NCBI RefSeq assembly: GCF_000719095.1
Contig: NZ_JOEH01000001.1
Span: 394,326 to 458,325, forward strand
Reading direction: 5' to 3'
Source: Streptacidiphilus jeojiense
GTDB taxonomy: Bacteria; Actinomycetota; Actinomycetes; Streptomycetales; Streptomycetaceae
DNA length: 64,000 nucleotides
Positions 8,201 to 16,553 of this stretch are shown piece by piece (the stretch's first letter is position 1; each line of letters starts with the position of its first letter). The notes below the pieces were generated by a model, which was not told the DNA's origin, did no database searches, and was given only the letters and a program-made list of their open reading frames with translations. A program made the translations under genes and the position numbers.

Positions 8201-9262
8201 CTAGGACGACGCGGCCGGGCCGAGCACGTCGGCGAGGTCGTAGGCGGCCGGCAGGTCCAGCTGGTCGTAGCCGCAGGACTCGGGCTGCCGGTCCGGACGC
8301 CAGCGCAGGAACCGGGCGTTGTGCCGGAACCGGTCCGCCTGCAGCTGGTCGTAGCGCACCTCGCAGACCAGTTCCGGACGCAGCGCCACAAAGGACCGGT
8401 CCTTGCCGGCGTTCCAGCGGTTGAGCGCACCCGGGCGCCGGTGCCCGCCGTCGTCCTCGCCGAGCCAGGGGTGCTCCTCGCCCTCGCCCAGCACCAGCGG
8501 CGCCAGCTCGTCGACGAGTTCGGCACGCCGGACCGTGGTGAAGGCGCTCGCACCGCCGACGTAGTTGAGCACGCCCGGCTCCAGGTACAGACCCAGCATC
8601 AGCGATCCGACCACCGGGCCGCTCTTGTGTAGCCGGTACCCGGCCACCACCACATCGGCCGTGCGCTCGTGCTTGATCTTCACCATCGCCCGCTCGCCGG
8701 GTCGGTAGGCCCCGTCCAGCGGCTTGGCGACCACGCCGTCGAGCCCGGCGCCCTCGAAGGTCCGGAACCAGGTCCTGGCCAGCTCGACGTCCTGGGTGGC
8801 GCGGGACACCCGCACCTGCGGGTGCGGCGCGAACAGCCGTGCCAGCACCTCGTGCCGCTCGGCCAGCGGACGACCCATCAGGTCCTCGTCGTCGACCGCG
8901 AGCACGTCGAAGGCCACGAAGGTGGCCGGGGTCTGCTCGGCCAGCAGTCGGATCCGCGACTCGGCCGGATGGATCCGGTCGGCGAGCCGGTCGAAGTCGA
9001 GCCGGCTGCCCTGGACCATCACGATCTCCCCGTCCAGCACGCACCGCGGCGGCAGCGCCTCGGCCAGGGCGGCGACCAGCTCCGGGAAGTACCGCGTCAG
9101 CGGCTTGCCGCCGCGGCTGCCCAGCTCGATGTCGTCGCCGTCGCGGAACACCAGGCAGCGGAAGCCGTCCCACTTGGGCTCGTACAGGTACCCGCCGGTC
9201 GGCACGGACGCCGCGGCCTTGGCGAGCATCGGCTCGATCGGGGGCTTGACCGGCAATGCCAT
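8201..9262 (-). CDS. ATP-dependent DNA ligase (NHEJ, LigC/LigD-like)
   Basis: A 353-residue ligase. The adenylation domain carries the nucleotidyl-lysine motif EPKWDGFRC (Lys at about residue 29), LDGEIV (motif III) and VVAKPLDGAY (motif IV). Motif V is MVKIKHERTADVVV. The OB-fold domain follows, ending with the PVVLRPELVCEVRYDQ type of stretch. The size fits the short actinobacterial end-joining ligases. It seals breaks, probably with the neighbouring PolDom protein and Ku encoded elsewhere. ATG start; the ribosome-binding site GGATGTGCG is weak. Confidence 0.93.
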   Translation of the reverse strand: MALPVKPPIEPMLAKAAASVPTGGYLYEPKWDGFRCLVFRDGDDIELGSRGGKPLTRYFPELVAALAEALPPRCVLDGEIVMVQGSRLDFDRLADRIHPAESRIRLLAEQTPATFVAFDVLAVDDEDLMGRPLAERHEVLARLFAPHPQVRVSRATQDVELARTWFRTFEGAGLDGVVAKPLDGAYRPGERAMVKIKHERTADVVVAGYRLHKSGPVVGSLMLGLYLEPGVLNYVGGASAFTTVRRAELVDELAPLVLGEGEEHPWLGEDDGGHRRPGALNRWNAGKDRSFVALRPELVCEVRYDQLQADRFRHNARFLRWRPDRQPESCGYDQLDLPAAYDLADVLGPAASS

Positions 9263-9362
9263 CGCACATCCTCGCTAGTCGTCCTGGGAACCAGCACACC
9301 ACGCACAGCCGCGCACCGGCACCTGCCGGCGTCCGAACCGGTGATGTCCCCAGGTCGGCGAC

Positions 9363-9394
9363 GGTCATCGAATCCTTTCGACAATTCGATGACC
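9363..9394. promoter_or_regulatory. 11-bp inverted repeat upstream of the secreted GH-A hydrolase
   Basis: The arms GGTCATCGAAT and ATTCGATGACC are perfect inverted repeats separated by 10 bp. The inner half-site ATCGAAT recurs as a palindrome at 15021-15036 in front of the GH31 gene, which suggests a shared regulator. Confidence 0.5.
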
Positions 9395-9435
9395 AAAGAA
9401 TGACCGACCAGCCGAGAGTGGGTCAGCTTGCCCGA

Positions 9436-9484
9436 TTGACAGTCGTATGGGCCCGCGCTTTGATTCGTCGAAACGTTTCTACGA
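9436..9484 (+). promoter_or_regulatory. Promoter and LacI-type operator of the GH-A hydrolase gene
   Basis: The promoter is TTGACA (9436-9441), a 17-bp spacer, then TTTGAT (9459-9464). Five bases later GAAACGTTTC begins, within the near-palindrome CGTCGAAACGTTTCTACG (9467-9484). The same arrangement occurs at 15168-15211. LacI-family repressors bind central-CG palindromes of this kind. Confidence 0.7.
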
Positions 9485-9520
9485 TGGTCTCCCGCCTACC
9501 CCACCCCTGGGAGGGAATTG

Positions 9521-11740
9521 ATGAACACCGGACGGCTGCGCTCCGCCGTACTCGCCCTGCTCGCCTCCTCCGCACTGGCCTGCGCCTTCCTGGCCGCACC
9601 GGCGCCCGCACACGCCAGCGCGGCGGACACCACCGTCTCCGTGGACCTGTCCCAGCCCGGCGCGGCCCCCACCCACGCCGGGGCCGGCTTCCTGTACGGG
9701 CTGACCCAGGACGGATCGGGTCCGGCCGACTCCCTGCTGCAGCCGCTGCAGGCGGACCTGTTCCGCGGCGGCGGTGCCCGGATCGCCGGCGGCGGGTGGA
9801 TCGGCGACGGCTACACCGCCGGCGCCGGCTACCGGGTCCGCATCAACTCCGCGCTCTCGCAGGCGAAGCGGGTGACGACGGCACCGTACAACGGGACCTA
9901 CCACCTGCTGGTGTCGGACCTGTACGGCGCGGACACCACCCAGCCGACCAACACCGTCTACCCCTGCGACAACGGGAACTGCGCCAACTGGACCGCCTTC
10001 ATCGACCAGGTCGTCGCCGACGTTCAGGCCTCGGGCGTCAAGGTCAGCTACGACATCTGGAACGAGCCGGACGGCACCGGCTTCTGGCAACGCGGCGTCA
10101 ACAGCGCGCAGTACTACCAGATGTGGGACACCGCGGTGCGGGAGATCCGCCGCCTGGTGCCGTCCGCCCCGATCGTGGGCCCCTCCTACAGCGGCTACAA
10201 CCACAGCTGGCTGGACTCCTGGCTCGGCCAGACCAAGGCCGACGGCACCCTGCCCAATGTCCTCAACTGGCACTTCGGCACCGACCCCGCCGCCGACGCA
10301 GCGGACGCGAGCAGCCTGATGTCCGCGCACGGCATCCCGGCGATACCGATGACCATCAACGAGTACCTCTTCTCGCAGCAGCAGAACTCCGCCTACTCGG
10401 CCTGGTTCCTGGACCGCCTCGCGGTCTCCGGGGTCACCGCCGCCGCCCATGCCATCTGGAGCGACTGCTGCGGGGCCGGCACCCTGGACTCGCTGCTGAC
10501 CGGCAGCGGCAGCAGCCAGCAGCCCTCCGGGCAGTGGTGGGTCTACCAGGCCTACGCCCAGCTCACCGGCGTCCGGGCGGCGAGCAGCAACAGCGGCGGC
10601 ATGGCCGTCTTCGCGACCGAGGACCAGAGCCGCGGCCGGGCCACCGCCCTGCTCGGCAACAACTCGGGCCAGACCGGCACCACCACGGTCACCATCAACG
10701 GACTGTCCGCCACGCCCTGGCTGCTGTCCGGCGGCACCGTGCACGTCACGGTGCAGCGCATCCCGGACCAGAGCCAGCTGGTCACCCCGATCACGGTCAC
10801 CGACACCGCGCTGACCCCGAGCAACGGCAGCATCAGCGTCCCGGTGAACGTGGTCTCCGGGACCGACGCGTACACCGTCACCCTCTCCCCCAACGGGGTC
10901 GCCCCGACGCCTCCCCCGGTCGCCACCACCACCGTCGACGCCAACAGCACCGGCGCCGGCATCGACCAGTTCTCCTACAGCTCCGGCTGGGGCGTGGCCA
11001 ACGGCATCAGCGACATGTACGCGGGCACCGCCAACTGGACCCAGACCGCCGGCTCCACCGCGCAGTTCCAGTTCCAGGGCAGCCAGGTCGCCCTGCACGC
11101 GGTCCGTGACACCGACCAGGGCATCATGACCGTCTCGGTGGACGGCTCCGCCCCGGTCACCGTGGACGACGACGCGGCCACCCGCAACGCCTCCGGGATC
11201 GTCTGGACCAGCCCGGTCCTGGCCAGTGGCGCGCACACGCTGACCGTCACCGCCACCGGCAACCGCAATCCGAGCAGCAGCGGCAGCACCATCGCGCTGG
11301 ACAGCGCCGACGTCCTGCAGACGCAGAGCTCGGGCACGACGGTGACCGTCGACGGCAACGCCACCGGAACCGGGGTCGACCAGTTCTCCTACAGCTCCGG
11401 CTGGGGCCTGGCCAACGGCATCTCCGACATGTACGACGGCACCGCCAACTGGAGCCAGACCGCCGGCTCCACCGTGACCTTCACCTTCAGCGGGACCAGG
11501 GTCGCGCTGCACGCCGTGCGCGACGTCGACCAGGAGATGATCGCGGTCTCCCTGGACGGCGGCGCAGAGACGGTCGTCGACGACTACAGCCCCACCCGGA
11601 ACGCCTCCGGCGTCGTCTGGACCAGCCCGACGCTGGCCGCCGGCACGCACACCCTGCACATCAGGGTGACCGGGAACCACAACCCCAGCAGCAGCGGCTT
11701 CAACGTCGCCGTCGACAGCGCCGACGTCACCACCGGCTGA
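9521..11740 (+). CDS. Secreted clan GH-A glycoside hydrolase (GH39-like) with two C-terminal modules
   Basis: A 739-residue secreted protein. The N-terminal signal peptide ends near ...APAHASA. The TIM-barrel catalytic domain spans about residues 40-370. Its acid/base Glu182 is in YDIWNEPDG and a probable nucleophile Glu281 is in TINEYLFS; the two-glutamate spacing fits clan GH-A and resembles GH39 beta-xylosidases. A beta-sandwich follows (about 375-465), then two ~125-residue modules (about 468-600 and 605-739) that repeat each other (VDxNxTGxGxDQFSYSSGWG...). These are probably carbohydrate-binding beta-sandwiches. ATG follows GGGAGGGA at good spacing. A LacI-type operator overlaps the promoter. 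Family number and substrate are inferences. Confidence 0.85.
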   Translation: MNTGRLRSAVLALLASSALACAFLAAPAPAHASAADTTVSVDLSQPGAAPTHAGAGFLYGLTQDGSGPADSLLQPLQADLFRGGGARIAGGGWIGDGYTAGAGYRVRINSALSQAKRVTTAPYNGTYHLLVSDLYGADTTQPTNTVYPCDNGNCANWTAFIDQVVADVQASGVKVSYDIWNEPDGTGFWQRGVNSAQYYQMWDTAVREIRRLVPSAPIVGPSYSGYNHSWLDSWLGQTKADGTLPNVLNWHFGTDPAADAADASSLMSAHGIPAIPMTINEYLFSQQQNSAYSAWFLDRLAVSGVTAAAHAIWSDCCGAGTLDSLLTGSGSSQQPSGQWWVYQAYAQLTGVRAASSNSGGMAVFATEDQSRGRATALLGNNSGQTGTTTVTINGLSATPWLLSGGTVHVTVQRIPDQSQLVTPITVTDTALTPSNGSISVPVNVVSGTDAYTVTLSPNGVAPTPPPVATTTVDANSTGAGIDQFSYSSGWGVANGISDMYAGTANWTQTAGSTAQFQFQGSQVALHAVRDTDQGIMTVSVDGSAPVTVDDDAATRNASGIVWTSPVLASGAHTLTVTATGNRNPSSSGSTIALDSADVLQTQSSGTTVTVDGNATGTGVDQFSYSSGWGLANGISDMYDGTANWSQTAGSTVTFTFSGTRVALHAVRDVDQEMIAVSLDGGAETVVDDYSPTRNASGVVWTSPTLAAGTHTLHIRVTGNHNPSSSGFNVAVDSADVTTG

Positions 11741-11757
11741 GGGACCTGCTTGAACGG

Positions 11758-11793
11758 CTGGGGGGGGCGCGGATCGATCCGCGCACCCCCCAG
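11758..11793. terminator. Terminator between GH-A hydrolase and lacI-type gene
   Basis: A long GC hairpin is built on the palindrome GCGCGGATCGATCCGCGC, extended by G and C runs with one mismatch. It serves two convergent genes. Confidence 0.8.
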
Positions 11794-11812
11794 CCCGGCC
11801 CCGCCCCCCCGG

Positions 11813-12826
11813 CTACCGCCGCAGCGGCGGGCCCGCGCTGCCGCGCCGGTTCAGGTGCGGTTCCAGCAGCGTGGACACCGGCTGGTCGGTGCCGCTGATG
11901 AGTCCGACCAGGCGTTCGAAGGCCAGCCGCCCGAGCTCGGCGGCGGGCAGCGCGACGTCCGAGACGGCCGGGAGCAGGTGCTGGGCCTGGTCGTCGGGGC
12001 AGATCGCGACGACCGACATGTCACCGGGCACCCGCCGGCCGAGCTGCCGCAGCCGGTCCAGGACGAAGGGCAGCGCGAGCTCGTTGTAGACGATCAGCGC
12101 CGACAGCTCCGGGTCCTGCCCGAACAGCTCCTCGATGGCCTCGGCCACCCCGGCCGGGTTGGGCTGCGCCGGGATCCAGGTCGGATTCAGCCCGCGGTCG
12201 GTCAGCTCCTGCAGCACGCCGTCGCGGGCGCGCAGCGCGAACCCGGCCTGGCGGGCGAAGGTGTCGGCGGGCTGGGCCAGCATGCCGATGTGACGGTGGC
12301 CCAGGTCGTGCAGGTGCTGGACGCACATGGCACCGGCGGCGGCGAAGTCGAAGTCCACATGGACCAGGCTCTCCGCGTCGTCGGGCGTGCCGATCAGCAC
12401 CGCGGGCCGGTCCAGCGCCCGCAGCACCGGCACCCGGGGGTCGTTGACCTGGATCTCCATCACGATGACGCCGTCGACCATGGCGCTGTTGACCACGTTG
12501 TTGATCTCGGCGACGCCGTCCTCGGCGGTCAGCAGCAGCAGGTTGTACCCCTGCGCTCGCGCCGCGTGCAGGACCGCGAAGACGAACTGCATCTGGACGC
12601 TGCTCTGACCGTCCGCGAACATCGGCAGCACCATGGCGACCACATTGGTGCTCTGCCGCCGGATCGAGCGGGCGCCGGCGTGCGGGCGGAAGCCGAGTTC
12701 GGCGATGCTCTCCTCGACCCGGCGCCGGGTCTCGGCGGAGATCGGCCGGTTGCCGCTGAGCACGTAGGACACGGTGCTGGGCGAGACCCCGGCCCGCCGC
12801 GCCACATCGACCAGCCTTACCGGCAC
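11813..12826 (-). CDS. LacI family transcriptional regulator
   Basis: A 337-residue LacI/GalR repressor. The N-terminal helix-turn-helix reads LVDVARRAGVSPSTVSYVL, with a hinge helix near residue 50. A periplasmic-binding-like sensor domain follows (VVAMVLPMFADG, later DGVIVMEI, HRHIGMLA, SALIVYNE). The start is GTG behind TGGAGG. It lies 48 bp downstream of, and codirectional with, the GH31 gene, so the two are probably cotranscribed. It is the only LacI gene in the window and is the natural candidate to bind the GAAACGTTTC operators at 9470 and 15202. A sugar released from xylan or xyloglucan is the likely inducer. Confidence 0.93.
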   Translation of the reverse strand: MPVRLVDVARRAGVSPSTVSYVLSGNRPISAETRRRVEESIAELGFRPHAGARSIRRQSTNVVAMVLPMFADGQSSVQMQFVFAVLHAARAQGYNLLLLTAEDGVAEINNVVNSAMVDGVIVMEIQVNDPRVPVLRALDRPAVLIGTPDDAESLVHVDFDFAAAGAMCVQHLHDLGHRHIGMLAQPADTFARQAGFALRARDGVLQELTDRGLNPTWIPAQPNPAGVAEAIEELFGQDPELSALIVYNELALPFVLDRLRQLGRRVPGDMSVVAICPDDQAQHLLPAVSDVALPAAELGRLAFERLVGLISGTDQPVSTLLEPHLNRRGSAGPPLRR

Positions 12827-12874
12827 TGCGCCTCCATCGGGTGAGAGACCATTGACTTTACCCGTCCGCCCGGT

Positions 12875-14956
12875 CTAGCCGAGCTCGGCGGCGAGGATCG
12901 GAAGGCTTGCGCCGTCGCGCAGGAACAGCGGTATCCGCTCCAGCGGCGCCGGGCAGCGGTGGGTGCGTCCGGCGGCGAAGGACCGGCCGGTCCAGGCACA
13001 GGTCCAGTCGGCGCCCGCCGGCAGATAGACCTCGCGGCTCTCGGCACCCGCCTCCAGCACCGGGGCGACCAGCAGGTCCGGGCCCAGCAGGAACTGGTCC
13101 GCGACCTCCCAGGCCCGGGCGTCCTCGGGGAACTCCAGGAACAGCGCGCGCATCGGCGGCAGGCCGGCGCGGGCGGCGGTCTCCATCTGCTGCCGCAGGT
13201 AGGGGCGCAGCCGTTCGCGCAGGGCGAGGTAGCCGGTCATGACCTCGTAGGCACGCTCGCCGTAGGACCAGACCTCGTTGGGCCCACCGGTGATGTCGCG
13301 GCCCAGCGGGGTGCGCGGGGCCCGGTCGCCGTGCATCCGGAACAGCGGGCTGAAGGCGCCGAACTGGAACCAGCGGATCATCACCTCCCGGTAGCCGGGG
13401 TCGTCCGGGTCGCCGCCGTGGAAGCCGCCGATGTCGGCGCACCACCAGGGCAGTCCGGACAGGGCGGTGTTGAGTCCGGCGGCGATCTGCCGGCGCAGCG
13501 TCGCGAAGTCCACGCCGATGTCACCGGACCACAGCGCGGCACCGTAGCGCTGGCTGCCGGCCCAGGCCGAGCGGGAGAAGCTCATCCCGTCGTGGCCCGG
13601 GCCCGAGCCCGGGCCCGGGCCCGCGGCCGCCCCTGCGGTCAGTCCCTCCCAGAAGGCGCGGGCGTGCTCGCGCGGGTACAGATTGCCGACCTCGGCGCCG
13701 TTGCCGGCCCAGAAGCGCAGGTTGGCGTGGTGCAGCGGCACGATCTCCGGTTCGCAGGCGTCCAGCCAGAAGACGTTGATGCCCAGGTCGGCGTAGTTGC
13801 GCCTGATCGTGTCCCAGAGGAAGGCCCGGGCCTGCGGGTTGGTGGCGTCGTAGAAGGCCACCGGGGTCGGGACCGGTGACGGCTTGTCGATGAACCGGGT
13901 GTGGGTGGGCAGCCCGGACTCGGTGCCGATGAGCAGCCCCTGCTCGCTGAGCTGCTGCCAGTTCTCGCTGACCGGGTTCACCGAGGGCCACACCGAGACC
14001 ATCAACTTGACGCCCATGGCGTCGAGTTCGGCGACCATCTGCTTGGGGTCGGGCCAGTCCGCCTCGTCGAAGCGCCAGTCCCCGAGGCTGGGCCAGTGGT
14101 AGAAGTCGGCCACGATCACCGACAGCGGGAGGCCGCGGCTGCGGTGCTCGCGGGCGACCGCGAGCAGTTCCTCCTGGGTGCGGTAGCGCAGTTTGGACTG
14201 CCAGAAACCGGTGGCCCACTCGGGCAGGACCGGGCTGTGGCCGGTCGCGTCGGCGTAGTTGGTCAGGATCCCGGCCGGCGTGGGTGCGGTGGTGAACCAG
14301 TAGTCGATCTGCCGGGCCTGGTGCGCGATCCAGCGGGTGCCGCCGGCGGCCAGTTCGACGGCGCCCACGGCGGGGTTGTTCCACAGCAGGCCGTAGCCGC
14401 GGCTGGAGAGCAGGAACGGGATGCTGACCTCGGTGTTGCGCTGGACCAGGTCGATCACGGCGCCCTTCTGGTCGAGCAGCCCGTGCTGGTGCTGTCCCAG
14501 TCCGTAGATCCGCTCGTCCTCGTAGGCCGCGAACAGCTGCTCGATGCGGTAGCGGCCGGCGCCCAGCGGGCTGAAGCCGCGCGGGCCGGGCCACCAGAAG
14601 TGGGCCGGCCGCTCGGCGAGGAGCTCCTCGCCCCGCGCGTCCAGGAACCGCACCACCCCGGCCGGGGTGACCTCCACCCGCAGCCCGCCGTGGAACAGCA
14701 CCGCGGGCGGCCCCTGGATCCCGACGGCCGCGCCGATGGAGGCCTCGGCGGAACGGGTCACCGAACCGGGCGGCGGCAGCTCGACGACCGGGCGTACGCC
14801 GGGCGGTGCGGCCAGCAGTGCCCCGGGCAGGTCCTCCAGCAGGACGCCGACCCCGGAGCGGACCCGCACGCTGTCGACACCCCAGGGCTCGATCCGGACG
14901 AACTGCTCGCTGTCGCGCCATTCGAGACCGCCGTCGACTTCGCGGAACACGCTCAT
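12875..14956 (-). CDS. GH31 family glycoside hydrolase (alpha-xylosidase/alpha-glucosidase type)
   Basis: A 693-residue cytoplasmic GH31 enzyme without a signal peptide. It has the N-terminal beta-sandwich, then a TIM barrel (about residues 235-560). The nucleophile is Asp399 in FWLDACEPE and the acid/base Asp479 is in LWSGDIGVDF; FRMHGDRAPRTP and the C-terminal sandwich follow. Enzymes of this family remove alpha-linked xylose or glucose from oligosaccharides; the xylan-like neighbours favour alpha-xylosidase. A Gly/Pro-rich insert (about residues 446-455) is encoded by CCCGGG repeats at 13596-13623. ATG follows GGAGGACGGGGC. It is divergent from the sugar-binding protein gene and probably cotranscribed with the LacI gene. 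Confidence 0.92.
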   Translation of the reverse strand: MSVFREVDGGLEWRDSEQFVRIEPWGVDSVRVRSGVGVLLEDLPGALLAAPPGVRPVVELPPPGSVTRSAEASIGAAVGIQGPPAVLFHGGLRVEVTPAGVVRFLDARGEELLAERPAHFWWPGPRGFSPLGAGRYRIEQLFAAYEDERIYGLGQHQHGLLDQKGAVIDLVQRNTEVSIPFLLSSRGYGLLWNNPAVGAVELAAGGTRWIAHQARQIDYWFTTAPTPAGILTNYADATGHSPVLPEWATGFWQSKLRYRTQEELLAVAREHRSRGLPLSVIVADFYHWPSLGDWRFDEADWPDPKQMVAELDAMGVKLMVSVWPSVNPVSENWQQLSEQGLLIGTESGLPTHTRFIDKPSPVPTPVAFYDATNPQARAFLWDTIRRNYADLGINVFWLDACEPEIVPLHHANLRFWAGNGAEVGNLYPREHARAFWEGLTAGAAAGPGPGSGPGHDGMSFSRSAWAGSQRYGAALWSGDIGVDFATLRRQIAAGLNTALSGLPWWCADIGGFHGGDPDDPGYREVMIRWFQFGAFSPLFRMHGDRAPRTPLGRDITGGPNEVWSYGERAYEVMTGYLALRERLRPYLRQQMETAARAGLPPMRALFLEFPEDARAWEVADQFLLGPDLLVAPVLEAGAESREVYLPAGADWTCAWTGRSFAAGRTHRCPAPLERIPLFLRDGASLPILAAELG

Positions 14957-15020
14957 GCCCCGTCCTCCCTGTTCATGGACCCGGGCACCGAGACGCCACA
15001 GGTCTGCCCGCCGGATGTTA

Positions 15021-15036
15021 ATCGAATTGATTCGAT
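15021..15036. promoter_or_regulatory. ATCGAAT palindrome upstream of the GH31 gene
   Basis: ATCGAAT-TG-ATTCGAT has perfect 7-bp arms and lies 65 bp upstream of the GH31 start. The same half-site forms the inner arms of the inverted repeat at 9363-9394. Confidence 0.55.
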
Positions 15037-15167
15037 GATCGCTAGAGGCAATCGTCCCCGAGCACCGGACCCTCCCCCATCGCCGGTCATCACGTCAAGT
15101 GCACCCGTCAGCAGGGAGACTCTGGCGAAGTGCGGTTACCGGCGAGCCACGGAAACGAAACCTCCCA

Positions 15168-15211
15168 TTGACAACCCCTCCCGCTCGCGCTTCGATACGT
15201 CGAAACGTTTC
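15168..15211 (+). promoter_or_regulatory. Promoter and LacI-type operator of the sugar ABC importer
   Basis: TTGACA (15168-15173), a 17-bp spacer and TTCGAT (15191-15196) are followed after 5 bp by the perfect palindrome GAAACGTTTC (15202-15211). Spacing is identical to the promoter at 9436-9484, and the surrounding ~25 bp differ at only about three positions. Confidence 0.75.
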
Positions 15212-15227
15212 CGCGAAAGGGGCAGCC

Positions 15228-16490
15228 ATGAACGCAGCTAGGAAATCCGGGAGTCCCAGCAGATCTCCGCGCCGAGGCCTGGCGCTGACCATGGCCGCCG
15301 GTGTGGCCCTGACCGCCGGCGCCTGCAGCTCCGGCGCGGCCACCGGCAGCGCGCCCGCCGGACCGCTCACGCTCACCGCGACGGACTACTACACCTCCGA
15401 GCCGATGCACAGCGCGGTGGGATCGATCCTGACCAGCTGCGCGGCGAGCACCGGTGTGAAGGTCACCCATGTCAGCGTGGCCAACCCGCAGCTGATGCCC
15501 AAGGCGCTCCAGCAGCTGTCCTCGCACACGCTGCCGGACCTGCTGATGCTGGACAACCCGAGCCTGCAGCAGATCGCCCAGACCGGCGCGCTGGTCCCGC
15601 TCGACACCGCGGGCGTGGACCTGTCCGGCGTCTACCCCTCGATCCTCTCGGCGGGCAGCTACCAGGGCAAGGTCTACGGACTGGCCCCGGGGGTGAACTC
15701 GATCGCCCTGTTCTACAACAAGGACATGCTGAGCGCGGCGGGCATCAAGCCCCCCACCACCTGGGCCGAACTGACCGCGGACGCGGCGAAGCTGACCACC
15801 CCCAAGCGCTACGGCTTCGCGATGTCGGCGGACAACGACGGCGAGGGCGCCTGGCAGTACCTGCCCTTCTTCTGGTCCAACGGCGGGGACCTGCAGCACC
15901 TGGACGCGGCGCCCTCGGTCCAGTCGCTGCAGCTGGTCAGCGGCCTGGTCAAGAGCGGTTCGATGTCCAAGTCGGTGGTGACCTGGGCGCAGAGCGACGT
16001 GAACGACCAGTTCATCGCCGGCAAGGCGGCCATGATGATCAACGGGCCGTGGCAGTTCCCGACCCTGGACGCCGCGAAGGGCCTGCACTACGGGGTCGCC
16101 CCGATCCCGGTCCCGACGGCGGGTGCCGCAGTCAAGGTGCCGCTGGGCGGCGAGGTGTGGACCGTGCCGGTGACCTCCTCGGCCAAGGAGAAGGCCGCCG
16201 CGAAGGTGCTGGCCTGCATGAACACCGGCGCCAACCAGGTCGCCCTCGCCAAGGCGGCCGGCTACGTCCCCTCGCTGCAGTCGGCCGCCGCCCAGGTCGC
16301 CAAGGACACCCCGGCGCTGGCGCCGTTCGTCACCGAGGTCTCCACCGCGCTGTCCCGCACCGCGGTGGTCGGCACCAAGTACCCGGCCATCGCCACCGCG
16401 CTGGAGACCGCGATGCAGTCGGCGCTGACCGGCGCGGCCAGCCCGCAGGCGGCGCTGACGACCGCTCAGTCCGCGGCGACCAAGGGCTGA
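15228..16490 (+). CDS. ABC transporter substrate-binding lipoprotein (sugar)
   Basis: A 420-residue extracellular solute-binding protein of family 1 (MalE-like). A basic N-terminus and a hydrophobic stretch end in TAGACSSG; the Cys near residue 28 is the likely lipid-anchor. Family features include DLLMLDNPSLQQIAQTGALVPLD, YGLAPGVNSIALFYNKDML and GKAAMMINGPWQF. It captures oligosaccharides outside the membrane for the two downstream permeases. ATG follows GAAAGGGG, 16 bp after a LacI-type operator. The lipobox is slightly unusual (Ala rather than Leu at -3). Confidence 0.93.
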   Translation: MNAARKSGSPSRSPRRGLALTMAAGVALTAGACSSGAATGSAPAGPLTLTATDYYTSEPMHSAVGSILTSCAASTGVKVTHVSVANPQLMPKALQQLSSHTLPDLLMLDNPSLQQIAQTGALVPLDTAGVDLSGVYPSILSAGSYQGKVYGLAPGVNSIALFYNKDMLSAAGIKPPTTWAELTADAAKLTTPKRYGFAMSADNDGEGAWQYLPFFWSNGGDLQHLDAAPSVQSLQLVSGLVKSGSMSKSVVTWAQSDVNDQFIAGKAAMMINGPWQFPTLDAAKGLHYGVAPIPVPTAGAAVKVPLGGEVWTVPVTSSAKEKAAAKVLACMNTGANQVALAKAAGYVPSLQSAAAQVAKDTPALAPFVTEVSTALSRTAVVGTKYPAIATALETAMQSALTGAASPQAALTTAQSAATKG

Positions 16491-16553
16491 CCCGGCGCGT
16501 CCGGCCCGGTCGCGCACCCCACCACGGCGGAACTACGGCGGAGGAACAGCAGG

